Below, piece after piece: positions 16,542 through 26,249 of a stretch of DNA of 59,302 nt. The stretch is from a virus. The position numbers and the translations under genes are program-made. The notes beneath the pieces were generated by a model. The model had not been told where the DNA came from and did not search any database. It saw only the letters and a program-made list of their open reading frames with translations. Location of the stretch: positions 1-59,302 of IMG/VR virus record IMGVR_UViG_3300046167_000227; one strand, given 5' to 3'. Position 1 is the first letter of the stretch. Every line of letters begins with the position of its first letter.

Positions 16542-17426
16542 ATGGCTGAAGAAGCTACTAAAGTAATGGTGGAAGATGCTACACCTAAAAAAGCAATGTT
16601 TATGAATAGACCTTATTCTCAGGAAGAAAGAGTAAAGCGAGATGAAGAAGAACTTGCAAGGCTCGTTGAGGAGCAAAAAGGTACAGAAGAGACTAGCGAG
16701 GAGGAAACTCCTAGTGAAGAAGAACCGACTAACGCAGAAGAGAAAACTTTTAAAAAGAGATATGGAGATTTAAGAAGGCATACTCAGGAGAAAGAGAAGC
16801 AGTTTCAAAAACAGCTAGATGATATGAAAGAGCAACTAGCTAAAGCAACTAAGAAAGAAATGAAGTTGCCTAAGTCTGATGAAGACATAGAAGCATGGGC
16901 AACAGAGTACCCAGACGTAGCTAAGATTGTTGAAACTATTGCTATGAAGAAAGCAAGAGAGCAATCACTTGAGCTAGAAAGTAGAATACAGAAGATAGAT
17001 GAAATGTCTGTTGAAGCTAAGAAAGAGAAAGCTGAAGCAGAACTAATGAAACTTCATCCTGACTTTAATGATATTAGAGATAGTGATGAGTTTCACGATT
17101 GGGCAGATGAACAGCCAAAATGGGTACAGGATGCACTTTATGAAAACGACAATGATGCTAGGTCAGCAGCAAGAGCTATTGACTTATACAAAGCCGATAA
17201 GGGAATCGGTAAGGAAACTAAGACAAAGAGTAATAAGAGTGCTGCTATGGAAGTTGGCACGAAATCTACAAAGACTAAAGTTGATACTACAGAAGCAGGT
17301 AAAAAGATACTTGAGTCTGCTGTTCAAAAGATGTCCTCTGCACAGTATGAAAAACAGGCTGACACAATAATGGAAGCTATTAGGTCAGGCAACTTTGTAT
17401 ATGACATATCAGGTTCAGCTAGATAA
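16542..17426 (+). CDS. Capsid scaffolding protein
   Basis: 294 aa, acidic and Lys-rich, nearly all helix/coiled coil (about 65-170), with a basic C-terminal region. Composition, size and place directly before the major capsid gene fit podovirus scaffolds, which guide procapsid assembly and then leave. Preceded by a good AAGGAGA site. Confidence 0.75.
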   Translation: MAEEATKVMVEDATPKKAMFMNRPYSQEERVKRDEEELARLVEEQKGTEETSEEETPSEEEPTNAEEKTFKKRYGDLRRHTQEKEKQFQKQLDDMKEQLAKATKKEMKLPKSDEDIEAWATEYPDVAKIVETIAMKKAREQSLELESRIQKIDEMSVEAKKEKAEAELMKLHPDFNDIRDSDEFHDWADEQPKWVQDALYENDNDARSAARAIDLYKADKGIGKETKTKSNKSAAMEVGTKSTKTKVDTTEAGKKILESAVQKMSSAQYEKQADTIMEAIRSGNFVYDISGSAR

Positions 17427-17439
17427 ATAAAAAATAATG

Positions 17440-17467
17440 TTGACAAACAAGAATTTATGTATATAAC
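17440..17467 (+). promoter_or_regulatory. Capsid-gene promoter
   Basis: TTGACA (17440-17445), 16-base spacer, TATAAC (17462-17467), followed by TATACATAACTAG. It lies right after the scaffold stop and about 220 bases before the capsid start, so capsid mRNA can be made independently of the long late transcript. Confidence 0.65.
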
Positions 17468-17480
17468 TATACATAACTAG

Positions 17481-17529
17481 AAGTGTAACACAACCTCACG
17501 TTCCCAAACTGAATACTTGTGTTGCACTT
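17481..17529 (+). promoter_or_regulatory. Long hairpin in capsid mRNA leader
   Basis: Arms AAGTGTAACACAA (17481-17493) and TTGTGTTGCACTT (17517-17529) pair over 13 bases with a single G-U, around a 23-base loop. It would sit close to the 5' end of the transcript from 17440, a typical position for an RNA-stabilising structure. Confidence 0.5.
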
Positions 17530-17641
17530 TAAACGACACTTTAGAGATTACCCAATTATGTGAGCCTACACAGGAATAGCTATCCTACGTACAACCTCAA
17601 CGCATGAATGGTCCTTATAAAGTAAAATGACTAAAACTATA

Positions 17642-17658
17642 GTACACATTCCGTGTAC
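17642..17658 (+). promoter_or_regulatory. Short hairpin before capsid ribosome-binding site
   Basis: Perfect six-base stem GTACAC / GTGTAC with a five-base loop, about 15 bases before the AAGGAGA site of the capsid gene. It may keep the start region open or stop ribosome interference. Confidence 0.35.
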
Positions 17659-17687
17659 ATATGATAAATGTTTAAGGAGATTTAAAA

Positions 17688-18746
17688 ATGGCATTTACAG
17701 CAGCAGCTGGTTATGGTAATCTTCCTAACGGTAATTTTAGTCCTATTATTTACAGCAAACAGGTGCAACTTGCGTTCCGTAAGTCATCTATCGTTGATGC
17801 AATCACTAATAATGATTACTTCGGTGAGATTGCTAATATGGGCGATTCCGTTAAGGTTATCAAAGAACCAGAAATAACAGTCAAGGCATATTCTAGAGGA
17901 ACTACAATAACTCCTCAAGACCTTGATGACGAAGAATTTTCACTTAATATTGACAAAGCTAATTACTTTGCATTTAAAGTGGATGATATTGAGGAAGCTC
18001 ATTCACACGTTAACTTTCAACAGTTAGCATCTGATAGAGCAGCCTATAGACTAGCCGACCAATTTGACCAAGATGTACTTGGTTATATGTCAGGTTACAA
18101 GCAATCATCTATACATGGTGCTCCAGACACAGCTAATACAACTACTAATGGTAGTGTAGCTGTTTCAACAGCTGGTTCTGACGAACTCTTATCTTCAATG
18201 AAAATTGATGCTGAAGACTTCGGTGGTTCTGCTGGAGATGCTGTGGCTATCTTACCAAGAACAGGTGGAGCTACTACTGCTGCTCCTGCTAATGGAGATA
18301 GAAACCCATTGACAGTGATTGCTAGAATGTCAAGACTACTAGACCAACAGAATGTTGATACTAACGGAAGATGGTTAGTGTTAGACCCTGTATTTATTGA
18401 AGTACTAAAGGATGAGGACACAAGATTGTTTGATGCAGACTTTGGTGGTTCAGGACTACAGAATGGTTTAGTTCTTAATAATCTACACGGATTTAAGGTG
18501 TATCAGTCAAATAACCTTCCAAGTTTAGGAACAGGACCATCTAATACAGGTGCGAACAGTTCTACAAACTTTGGTATTATTGTTGCTGGTCACTCTTCAT
18601 CAATAGCTACTGCTGAGCAAATCAACAAGACAGAGACTTATAGAGACCCTGATTCTTTTGCTGATATTGTTCGTGGTATGCATTTATATGGTAGAAAGAT
18701 TCTTCGCCCTGAAGCAATCTGTACTGCCGCTTACCACTTAGCATAG
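17688..18746 (+). CDS. Major capsid protein
   Basis: 352 aa. Start MAFTAAAGYGNLPNGNFSP; N-arm, then YSKQVQLAFRKSSIVDAITNN and the DSVKVIKEPEITVKAYSRGT region, typical of HK97-fold capsid subunits of marine podoviruses. It follows the scaffold gene and has its own promoter, leader hairpins and a strong AAGGAGA site, as expected for the most abundant virion protein. Confidence 0.85.
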   Translation: MAFTAAAGYGNLPNGNFSPIIYSKQVQLAFRKSSIVDAITNNDYFGEIANMGDSVKVIKEPEITVKAYSRGTTITPQDLDDEEFSLNIDKANYFAFKVDDIEEAHSHVNFQQLASDRAAYRLADQFDQDVLGYMSGYKQSSIHGAPDTANTTTNGSVAVSTAGSDELLSSMKIDAEDFGGSAGDAVAILPRTGGATTAAPANGDRNPLTVIARMSRLLDQQNVDTNGRWLVLDPVFIEVLKDEDTRLFDADFGGSGLQNGLVLNNLHGFKVYQSNNLPSLGTGPSNTGANSSTNFGIIVAGHSSSIATAEQINKTETYRDPDSFADIVRGMHLYGRKILRPEAICTAAYHLA

Positions 18747-18758
18747 GGAGATTGAATT

Positions 18759-19241
18759 ATGGCGAATATTACTGCTGTTCTTAAAGCCGCTTCTGGCAAC
18801 TCCCAGAGAGGTAGGAACGTATACTACATGGATAATGTTATTGACTTAACTGCTAATAGCATTAATCCAAACGGTGATACTATTCAAGCTATCACAGTTC
18901 CAGCTAATACTCTTATCGTAGCTGCAGGTCTTCAGGTTGTAGAAAGTGCAACTCAGAATACTGGCACAGATGCAACTGCATCACTTGGTTTCACAGGTGG
19001 TGACGTTGATGAGTTTGTTGCAACTTTTGATATTGATGGTGCTGCCGATGGTGCTTATGCTCCTCAGATTGCAATCACAGGTTTGACTGCTTCTACTTCT
19101 GCTGACACTATTGACGTGTTATTAGCAGGTGGTGGTGCATCATTTACTGCTGGTAAAATACGTGTGTATGCAATGATGATGGATATAAGTGACCAAGGTG
19201 ACATGTCTGCTGACGAAGTTGACAGAGACACTTTAGCTTAA
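18759..19241 (+). CDS. Probable capsid decoration protein, 160 aa
   Basis: Beta-rich, with Ala/Thr/Asp-rich low complexity and no Lys-rich region. Begins MANITAVLKAASGNSQRGRN. Position directly after the capsid gene, small size and shared transcription unit (terminator-like hairpin follows) suggest an abundant head decoration protein. No named family recognised. Confidence 0.55.
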   Translation: MANITAVLKAASGNSQRGRNVYYMDNVIDLTANSINPNGDTIQAITVPANTLIVAAGLQVVESATQNTGTDATASLGFTGGDVDEFVATFDIDGAADGAYAPQIAITGLTASTSADTIDVLLAGGGASFTAGKIRVYAMMMDISDQGDMSADEVDRDTLA

Positions 19242-19250
19242 ATCATATAT

Positions 19251-19276
19251 AAGGGAGCAGGGCAACTTGCTCTCTT
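19251..19276 (+). terminator. Predicted terminator after capsid unit
   Basis: Stem AAGGGAGCA / TGCTCTCTT (one G-U pair), eight-base loop, followed by ATCTTTAT. It closes the two-gene capsid unit before the tail adaptor gene. The U-tract is weak, so it may be partial. Confidence 0.55.
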
Positions 19277-19294
19277 ATCTTTATAGGAATTACT

Positions 19295-20218
19295 ATGGCA
19301 GAGACTTACCTAACAATAACAAATAAAGTAATAGCAAGGTTGAATGAGGTTGCATTAACTTCAGCGACCTTTTCTAGTGCTAGGGGTATACAAGTTCAAT
19401 GCCAAAACGCAGTTAATGAATCTATACGTTTTATTAATCAGCGAGAGTTTAACTATCCCTTTAATCATGCTACTGCTACTCAGACACTGACAGCAGGTGT
19501 GGTTAGGTATAGTTTACCTGCTTCTACTAAGACAGTAGATTACAATACATTTAGAATAGTCAAGGATAGTGACTTAGGTAATAGTGGGTATAAATTAAAT
19601 CTACTTGATTATAATGACTACATAAATAGAGTTATAAATCAAGAAGATGAAATAAATACTACAACAACTAGTACAATACACACAGATAGTGTAACAACTA
19701 TAACTGTAGCAAGCACTACAGGATTTGATAGTGCAGGTACAATAGTCATAGGTAATGAGACAATTACTTACACAGGAGTAACTAGTACTACATTTACAGG
19801 TTGTACAAGAGGTGCAAGTAGCACAACAGCTGCTTCAATAGCTAGTGGTATCACAGTAGCACAGTTTGACAGAGGTGGTGTTCCTGAATATGTAGTGAGA
19901 ACACCTGATAATAATTATCTTCTATACCCATTTCCAAATAAAGCATATGCAATAAAGTTTGATTACTACACATTCCCAAGTGACTTATCAGCACATGGAG
20001 ATACTACAACTATACCTGATAGATTTGCACCTGTAATTGTAGATGGTGCTACAGCATTTGTGTATCAGTATAGAGGTGAGACACAACAGTATCAACTTAA
20101 TATGCAGAGATTTGAACAAGGCATTAAGAATATGCAAACACTATTAGTAAATAAATTCTCATACCTACGTTCAACCTTTATAGCTAGAACAGGTAGTGCA
20201 GACATTAGGGCATTATAA
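19295..20218 (+). CDS. Head-tail adaptor / tail tubular protein A-like
   Basis: 307 aa. The N-terminal helical part (NEVALTSATF then AVNESIRFINQREFNYPFNH) and C-terminal part (FAPVIVDGATAFVYQYRGET) fit gp4/tubular-A-type adaptors. Residues about 120-190 hold an inserted Ser/Thr-rich beta domain (GTIVIGNETITYTGVTSTTF) found in many phage structural proteins. It would sit under the portal and start tail assembly. Confidence 0.65.
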   Translation: MAETYLTITNKVIARLNEVALTSATFSSARGIQVQCQNAVNESIRFINQREFNYPFNHATATQTLTAGVVRYSLPASTKTVDYNTFRIVKDSDLGNSGYKLNLLDYNDYINRVINQEDEINTTTTSTIHTDSVTTITVASTTGFDSAGTIVIGNETITYTGVTSTTFTGCTRGASSTTAASIASGITVAQFDRGGVPEYVVRTPDNNYLLYPFPNKAYAIKFDYYTFPSDLSAHGDTTTIPDRFAPVIVDGATAFVYQYRGETQQYQLNMQRFEQGIKNMQTLLVNKFSYLRSTFIARTGSADIRAL

Positions 20219-21732
20219 TGGCAGACCAATCTCAAACAGTACCTTCAGCATTTACTTGTGAAGGTGGGTTAGTACTAAACAAATCTACCTTTATGATGCA
20301 ACCGGGTGAAGCATTAGAGTTAGAGAACTTTGAGCCTGACATAACAGGTGGCTACAGAAGAATAAATGGATATTCTAAGTATGTAACAGCAGTTGTACCA
20401 CAGACAGCATCTGCTACAGAAAAAGTACTTATGGTTGCAACCTTTGGTAGTGTCGTGTTAGCTGCTAGAGGTACTAGTATATATAGTGCAACTCCGGGTG
20501 GTTCATCGTGGACTAGCAGAGATAGTGGCAGAACAGGTGCTTTAAAGTATAGGTTTGAGAGATATAACTATGATAACACAGATAAGATTATAGTTGTTGA
20601 TGGTGCTAATGCACCGACTATATTTAACTCTTCCCTAGCAGCTTCAGATGTTTCAGAGTCTGCTGTTGCAGGAGCTAAACACGTAGCATCATTTAGAGAC
20701 CACATGTTTTATTCAGGCATGTCAGGTACTCCACAGGAATTAGTGTTTAGTAAACCGTTTGATGAAGATAACTTCTCTAGTGGTTCAGGTTCAGGCAGTA
20801 TCAAGGTTGATGATACCATAACAGGCATTAAAGTTTTCCGTGATAACTTGTTTGTGTTTTGTGAGAATAGAATCTTTAAATTAGCAGGTTCGTCTGTAAC
20901 TGACTTTGCGATGACCGACATAACAAGAGACATAGGATGTATCAACGGTGATACAATCCAAGAATTTGCAGGTGACCTTATATTCTTAGGTCCTGATGGT
21001 TTAAGAACCATTGCAGGTACAGCAAGAATTGGTGACGTGGAATTGGGAACTATAAGTTCTAATGTGCAGTCTATATTTAATGAGAATATAGCTAGTGCAT
21101 CAGAGTTTGACAGTATAGTTATACCTGATAAGACACAATATAGAATATTCTTTACTAAAAGTGGTACTGTAGATAATCAAACTAAAGGTATCATATGTTC
21201 ACTTAGAGGACAGAAGTTTGAGTTTGCAGAGATTAGAGGAATAAAACCTGCTAGTACTGACCACTTCGTAGATGACGGTGATGTTATTGTTTTACATGGT
21301 GGATACGCAGATGGTTTTATATATAGGCAAGAAGTAGGCAATACATTTAATGGTGTTAATATAGCAGGTAAATATAGAAGTCCTGACTTAACATTTAATG
21401 ACCCCGGAATAAGAAAGCATATGCAAAGGGTTATTATAAACTATAAGCCTGAAGCAGCAATAGATGCAGACTTATTTTTAAGATATGACTACGAGGATAA
21501 AGATGCACCGAGACCTGCAGCATATCCACTAGATTCAGAAGATGTTGTTGCTATATATGGTACATCAGTTTATGGAGTACCTACATATGGTGGAGCATCA
21601 CAACCTTTAGTTAGGCAAGCAGTAGAAGGTTCAGGATTTGCTGTTGCTTTAAGAGTTACGGATGGCACAGGAAGTGCACCTTATTCACTTAAAGGTTTTC
21701 AATTAGAATATCAACTAGGAGCTAGACGTTAA
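20218..21732 (+). CDS. Tail nozzle / tubular protein B-like
   Basis: 504 aa, beta-rich. The opening ...GGLVLNKSTFMMQPGEALEL is typical of podovirus tail nozzle proteins. Repeated blade-like strands (KIIVVDGANAPTIFNSS; DNLFVFCENRIFKLAGSSV) suggest a beta-propeller. TAATG-coupled to both neighbours. It would form the distal tail tube. Confidence 0.65.
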   Translation: MADQSQTVPSAFTCEGGLVLNKSTFMMQPGEALELENFEPDITGGYRRINGYSKYVTAVVPQTASATEKVLMVATFGSVVLAARGTSIYSATPGGSSWTSRDSGRTGALKYRFERYNYDNTDKIIVVDGANAPTIFNSSLAASDVSESAVAGAKHVASFRDHMFYSGMSGTPQELVFSKPFDEDNFSSGSGSGSIKVDDTITGIKVFRDNLFVFCENRIFKLAGSSVTDFAMTDITRDIGCINGDTIQEFAGDLIFLGPDGLRTIAGTARIGDVELGTISSNVQSIFNENIASASEFDSIVIPDKTQYRIFFTKSGTVDNQTKGIICSLRGQKFEFAEIRGIKPASTDHFVDDGDVIVLHGGYADGFIYRQEVGNTFNGVNIAGKYRSPDLTFNDPGIRKHMQRVIINYKPEAAIDADLFLRYDYEDKDAPRPAAYPLDSEDVVAIYGTSVYGVPTYGGASQPLVRQAVEGSGFAVALRVTDGTGSAPYSLKGFQLEYQLGARR

Positions 21733-24005
21733 TGGGAGCTACATATACAAGACAGTCCTCGTACACAGATGGAGACGTAATAACTGCTGCTCATACCAAT
21801 GATGAGTTTAATCAGATATTAGCTGCCTTTGCTGCAGGAACAGGACACACACATGATGGCACAGCAGGTGAAGGTGGTCCTATTACTAGCCTACTAGGTA
21901 ATACACTTAGCTTTGGTGATGGTTCAACAGATGCTGATATAGTCATTACATTTAATGCAAATGGCAATGACGGTGTAATGAAATGGATGGAAGACGAGGA
22001 TTATTTTGAATTTAGTGATGACATACTTATTGCTTCTACAGAGAAGTTACAATTCAGAGACACAGCTATATACATCAATTCAAGTACGGATGGACAACTT
22101 GACATTGTCGCAGACACAGAAGTACAAATAGCCACAACCACTGTTGACATAAATGGTGCAGTAGATATATCAGGCAACTTAACTGTAGGTGGCAGTGTTG
22201 TCATAGGTGGTAATACTTTATCTTCTACAGAACTACTATATTTAGATGGTGTAACAGCAGGTACAGTAACAGCAAGTAAAGCACTTGTAGTTGATAGCAA
22301 CAAAGATATATCAAGTCTACGTAACATTACATTGACAGGTGAGCTTGATGCAGGTTCATTGGATGTATCAGGTGATGCAGACATTGACGGTACATTAGAG
22401 ACAGATGCCTTATCTATAGATGGTACAGCCGTTAGTGCTACAGCAGCAGAACTCAACTACAATGACACAGGTGCATCTGTAGGTACAGTTGTTGCAAGTA
22501 AAACAGTTACAGTAGATGCAAATAAAGATGTATCCTCATTTAGAAATATAACTCTATCAGGTGAATTAGATGCAGGGTCACTAGACGTTAGTGGTGATGC
22601 AGATATAGATGGTACATTAGAAGCTGATGCTATTACAGTTAATGGTACAGCATTAGCTACAGTGATAGCAGGAACAACAGTTACAACAGCAACAAATGCA
22701 AATCATGTTAGTGTTGCTGATAATGAGAATACAAATGAAGAAAACTTAATACCATTCATAGAAGATGCTTCTGCAACAGGTAATGTTGGTTTAGAATCTG
22801 ATGGTGACTTTGCCTATAACCCAAGTACAGGTACAGTAAGTGCTACTATATTTAAAGGTAACATAGATGCTGTAGATGGTGACTTTGATGGAACACTAGA
22901 AGCAGATGCTATAACAGTCGGTGGAGTAGCTTTAGCTGAAGTTATATCAGATACAGCAGGAGCTATGTTCTCAGGTAATACTGAATCAGGTGTTACTGTT
23001 ACATATCAAGATGCTGACAATACAATAGATGTTGAAATAGATGCAGCACAGACAGGTATTACATCTTTACTTGCAACAGATATAAAGATTGGTGAAGATG
23101 ACGAAACAAAGATAGACTTTGAAACAGTCAACGAGATACACTTCTATGCTGCTAATGCTGAACAAGTATATGTAGCTGATGGTATCTTTGGTCCTCAAAC
23201 AGATAGTGATGTAGACTTAGGTAGTGATTCTGTACGTTGGAAAGATGCTTATATAGATACCGTTACTACGACAGGTGCAGTGACTGTGGGTGGCGATTTA
23301 ACAGTCAATGGTACTACCACTACCGTGAACAGTACAACAATTACTGTAGATGACCCTGTGTTCACTCTAGGGGGTGATACTGCTCCGGGGTCTGATGACA
23401 ACAAAGATAGAGGTATTGAGTTTAGATACCACACAGGTTCTGCAGCTAAAGTAGGTTTCTTTGGATTTGATGACAGTGCAGGTAAGTTTACATTCATACC
23501 TGATGCAACTAATTCCTCAGAAGTATTCTCAGGTACAGCAGGTACAATCGTAGCTAATGTTGAAGGTGCAGTCACAGGTGATGTGACAGGTAACGTGAGT
23601 GGTACAGCTGCTACAGTTACAGGTGCAGCTCAATCTAACATAACATCATTAGGCACACTAACTACATTAACAGTAGACAATGTCATAGTTAATGGCACGA
23701 CAATAGGTCACACAGATGATACAGACCTAATTACACTAGCTGATGGTGTTGTCACAGTAGCAGGTGAAGTCTCTATGACTACACTTGATATAGGTGGTAC
23801 TAATGTAGGTTCTACTGCAGCAGAATTAAACTTACTAGATGGTTCAGCTAAATCTACATCGTCTATTACAGTGGATGATGCAGATGCTTTCATAGTAATA
23901 GATGGAACAACTACAAAGCAGATACCTGCTTCTGACTTAAAAACATATGCCGCAGGAAGCTCGGCAAGTAAAGGCTTTGCTACAGCTATGGCAATAGCAT
24001 TATAA
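21732..24005 (+). CDS. Repetitive tail fibre, 757 aa
   Basis: An N-terminal part with HTHDGTAGEGGPI is followed by Thr/Asp/Val/Gly-rich beta repeats. Two long repeats share TGELDAGSLDVSGDADIDG-like segments (about residues 195-225 and 270-300), with a shorter relic near 385. The C-terminus has AAELNLLDGSA and TTTKQIPASDLKTYA, common in marine phage fibres. Protein repeats are more alike than their DNA, so the duplication is old and selected. Likely the main fibre shaft to which downstream modules attach. Confidence 0.7.
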   Translation: MGATYTRQSSYTDGDVITAAHTNDEFNQILAAFAAGTGHTHDGTAGEGGPITSLLGNTLSFGDGSTDADIVITFNANGNDGVMKWMEDEDYFEFSDDILIASTEKLQFRDTAIYINSSTDGQLDIVADTEVQIATTTVDINGAVDISGNLTVGGSVVIGGNTLSSTELLYLDGVTAGTVTASKALVVDSNKDISSLRNITLTGELDAGSLDVSGDADIDGTLETDALSIDGTAVSATAAELNYNDTGASVGTVVASKTVTVDANKDVSSFRNITLSGELDAGSLDVSGDADIDGTLEADAITVNGTALATVIAGTTVTTATNANHVSVADNENTNEENLIPFIEDASATGNVGLESDGDFAYNPSTGTVSATIFKGNIDAVDGDFDGTLEADAITVGGVALAEVISDTAGAMFSGNTESGVTVTYQDADNTIDVEIDAAQTGITSLLATDIKIGEDDETKIDFETVNEIHFYAANAEQVYVADGIFGPQTDSDVDLGSDSVRWKDAYIDTVTTTGAVTVGGDLTVNGTTTTVNSTTITVDDPVFTLGGDTAPGSDDNKDRGIEFRYHTGSAAKVGFFGFDDSAGKFTFIPDATNSSEVFSGTAGTIVANVEGAVTGDVTGNVSGTAATVTGAAQSNITSLGTLTTLTVDNVIVNGTTIGHTDDTDLITLADGVVTVAGEVSMTTLDIGGTNVGSTAAELNLLDGSAKSTSSITVDDADAFIVIDGTTTKQIPASDLKTYAAGSSASKGFATAMAIAL

Positions 24006-24016
24006 TCAGATTTTAC

Positions 24017-24045
24017 TTGACAAATAAGGCAATACCGAGTATAAT
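24017..24045 (+). promoter_or_regulatory. Promoter of fibre-module cluster, perfect sigma70 consensus
   Basis: TTGACA (24017-24022), 17-base spacer, TATAAT (24040-24045), just after the fibre stop and about 20 bases before ATG 24065. It allows separate expression of the downstream fibre-module genes. Confidence 0.65.
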
Positions 24046-24064
24046 TATATAAAAGGAAAAAGAA

Positions 24065-24400
24065 ATGGCACAAGACTTTGAAAGAACCCTTACAGCTAAC
24101 ATAGATACTGCTCTTGCAGATATAAGAGCTACATCAAACAGTGATGATGCAATAGTTGGTATAAGGATGGCTAACATACATACATCACAGATAACTGTAG
24201 ACGTAGCTATTACTGACAATAGTAATAACGTAACAGCTTACCTAATTAAATCTGCACCTATACCTGTTGGTGGTGCTTTAGAATTAATAGATGGTGGTTC
24301 AAAGATAATATTACAATCAGGTGATAAACTAAGAGCAAAGTCAAGTGTAACAAATTCACTTGATGTTGTTGTCTCAGCAGTTGATACTATTAGTGAATAG
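24065..24400 (+). CDS. Small virion-type beta protein, 111 aa
   Basis: Begins MAQDFERTLTANIDTALADI, all-beta composition, no domain named. First gene after the 24017 promoter, preceded by AAAAGGAAA. Similar small proteins occur in marine phage tail regions; likely a fibre or baseplate accessory. Confidence 0.55.
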   Translation: MAQDFERTLTANIDTALADIRATSNSDDAIVGIRMANIHTSQITVDVAITDNSNNVTAYLIKSAPIPVGGALELIDGGSKIILQSGDKLRAKSSVTNSLDVVVSAVDTISE

Positions 24401-24408
24401 GAGATAGA

Positions 24409-24858
24409 ATGGCATACTTAGGAAATGTAGTACCTGCTAACTTCCAAGCACCACCTGCTGTCGTAAGATTTAATGGTGATGGTTCTGATACAACCTTTGC
24501 ACTTGGAAGAACAGTAGGTTCAGTACAAGAGATACTTGTAAGTGTTGATGGTGTTGTGCAAGATAGTGCAGCTTACACTGTACCTGATGGCTCAACATTA
24601 ACATTTAGTGCAGCACCCTCAAGTGGTACAGGCAATATCTTTGTATACTTTCTTGAGTTATCAGCAGGTAGTGTAACACCTTCAGCAGAGTTCAAGGGTA
24701 ACTTCAAAGGTGGTGGTTTGTTTAGAACTAATGCACAGACTTTAACTGCTGACACAACAATACTAGCCACAGAAAACGCACAAGTTACTGGAACATTTAC
24801 AGTAGATAGTGGTGTGACATTGACAGTGAATAGTGGTGGAAGGTTGGTGATATCGTGA
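24409..24858 (+). CDS. Fibre-module protein, 149 aa
   Basis: Starts MAYLGNVVPANFQAPPAVVR; the pattern VSVDGVVQDSAAYTVPDGS is the hallmark of a small phage fibre domain. The C-terminal FTVDSGVTLTVNSGGRLVIS is beta-solenoid-like. Paralogous to 27901-28359 (same opening and DxxYT pattern). Its last 4 bases overlap the next start. Confidence 0.65.
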   Translation: MAYLGNVVPANFQAPPAVVRFNGDGSDTTFALGRTVGSVQEILVSVDGVVQDSAAYTVPDGSTLTFSAAPSSGTGNIFVYFLELSAGSVTPSAEFKGNFKGGGLFRTNAQTLTADTTILATENAQVTGTFTVDSGVTLTVNSGGRLVIS

Positions 24859-25406
24859 GTACAATCAAAGTAGATACAATTACGGATACAAGTGGCAACA
24901 GTATTCCTTACATGAAGGGTGCTGTGTTACAAGTTCAATATACACAATACACTGGAACATTTTCACAAAGTTTAAGTGCTAATACAAGTACGATTTTAGG
25001 TAGTTCAGTTTTGACACTTAATATTACACCTAAAAGCACATCATCTATAATTAAATTAGATTGTCATGTATTCCATGAGTGGTCAAATCAAGCATATGCA
25101 ACTGAAGCTGTTTGGTTTTTTTATAGAGATTCAACTTTATTAAGAGCACCTACTGAAGGTAACAGAGCCTGTGGTATATCTATGTCAAGATTATCACATC
25201 ATACTGATGATGCTACTAGCACACCTGAAATGGTTTACTATACTTATTTTGATGCTCCTTCAACCACTAGTCAAATAACTTATAAAGTAGGAGTTCGTGT
25301 TTATGCTGGTAGCACTCTTCATGTTAATAAGACAGTTAATGATACTAACAACACTCAAGCAGAGAGAGGTATTAGTTTTATCTCAGCAACTGAGATAGGA
25401 GGATAG
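24855..25406 (+). CDS. Fibre-module protein, 183 aa
   Basis: GTG start overlapping the previous stop. Starts STIKVDTITDTSGNSIPYM; the core contains LTLNITPKSTSSIIKLDCHV, a jelly-roll-like segment also present in 27131-27628. The end (AERGISFISATEIGG) is typical of receptor-binding tips in marine phages. No GDLA ending. Confidence 0.6.
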   Translation: MSTIKVDTITDTSGNSIPYMKGAVLQVQYTQYTGTFSQSLSANTSTILGSSVLTLNITPKSTSSIIKLDCHVFHEWSNQAYATEAVWFFYRDSTLLRAPTEGNRACGISMSRLSHHTDDATSTPEMVYYTYFDAPSTTSQITYKVGVRVYAGSTLHVNKTVNDTNNTQAERGISFISATEIGG

Positions 25407-25407
25407 C

Positions 25408-25845
25408 ATGAGTACAGTAATATTAGACACAATCACAGGCAAGTCCACTGCAACAACCATAACTATTGGCTCAACACCTGTAATTAGTACAAGTGCAAAC
25501 TCTATGACTATTAGAGGTGAAGGTACTGCACATACAAGTATTCAACAAGGGTTGGCAAAAACTCTGGTTAGATTTAATCAAACTGGAACACCCTCTATAA
25601 ATGCTAGTTTTAATATTGCTAGTATTGTTGATGGCGGCACTGGTGATACAACTCTTACAATAACGAATGATTATGCTAATGTAAATTATACTATTAATGC
25701 TCAAAATGATGATAACGCTGTTACTACTCAGATAGTACAAGCAGATGTTTTTGTTGGCTCTTATAGACAAAGAACAGTAGATGGAAATAATTCCTTAGTA
25801 GATGCTCCAATAAATTATACTATAACACATGGAGACCTCGCATAA
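25408..25845 (+). CDS. Fibre-module protein with GDLA end, 145 aa
   Basis: Starts MSTVILDTITGKSTATTITI. The core QQGLAKTLVRFNQTGTPSIN then NYTINAQ matches the modules at 28356, 28793 and 29242. It ends in HGDLA, whose codons (GGAGACCTCGCATAATGG) supply the ribosome-binding site and TAATG start of the next gene. Confidence 0.65.
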   Translation: MSTVILDTITGKSTATTITIGSTPVISTSANSMTIRGEGTAHTSIQQGLAKTLVRFNQTGTPSINASFNIASIVDGGTGDTTLTITNDYANVNYTINAQNDDNAVTTQIVQADVFVGSYRQRTVDGNNSLVDAPINYTITHGDLA

Positions 25846-26249
25846 TGGCAAACGGAACAATAGCATTTGATACATTATCAACAAGTGGACAGATAACAGG
25901 CACAGCTAAGTCTTTGGATACAGATTATGTTGTGAATGGTAGTGCGAAGGCATGGGCTTTTATCACTCAGTCAGATGCAACTATAGAGTCTAGTTTTAAT
26001 GTTACTTCTGCTACTGATGGTGGCACAGGATTAACTTCTATTACACTTACAAATGCTTTTTCTTCTGCAAACATAAGTGGTACTTTTGGTCATGGAAATA
26101 AATCAACTAGCAATCCCGGTCAGAATTTACAAGTTATGTGTGGAACTGATGCTAGTAATACTTATGGAATAGAAGTGGAAAGAAGTGATACTAGTGCTAA
26201 TGCTGATGCAGCTGCAATATCATTACATTTGATGGGAGACTTAGCATGA
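25845..26249 (+). CDS. Fibre-module protein with GDLA end, 134 aa
   Basis: More diverged member: VNGSAKAWAFITQSDATIES and SATDGGTGLTSITLTNAFSS align with the AK-W...SFN...TDxGTG pattern of the family. Ends LMGDLA, with GGAGAC preceding the next ATG. Confidence 0.6.
   Translation: MANGTIAFDTLSTSGQITGTAKSLDTDYVVNGSAKAWAFITQSDATIESSFNVTSATDGGTGLTSITLTNAFSSANISGTFGHGNKSTSNPGQNLQVMCGTDASNTYGIEVERSDTSANADAAAISLHLMGDLA

Noticed and set aside
22001-22456. Long minus-strand frames under the repetitive fibre gene (also 23249-23575 and 23708-24073)
   Set aside because: They mirror Thr/Ser/Asp-rich repeat codons of the plus-strand fibre and have no ribosome-binding site or coherent domain.
21732-24005. 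Fibre repeats as a recombination-active tandem repeat
   Set aside because: The DNA of the two long repeats has diverged at synonymous sites, so recent slippage or gene conversion is unlikely.
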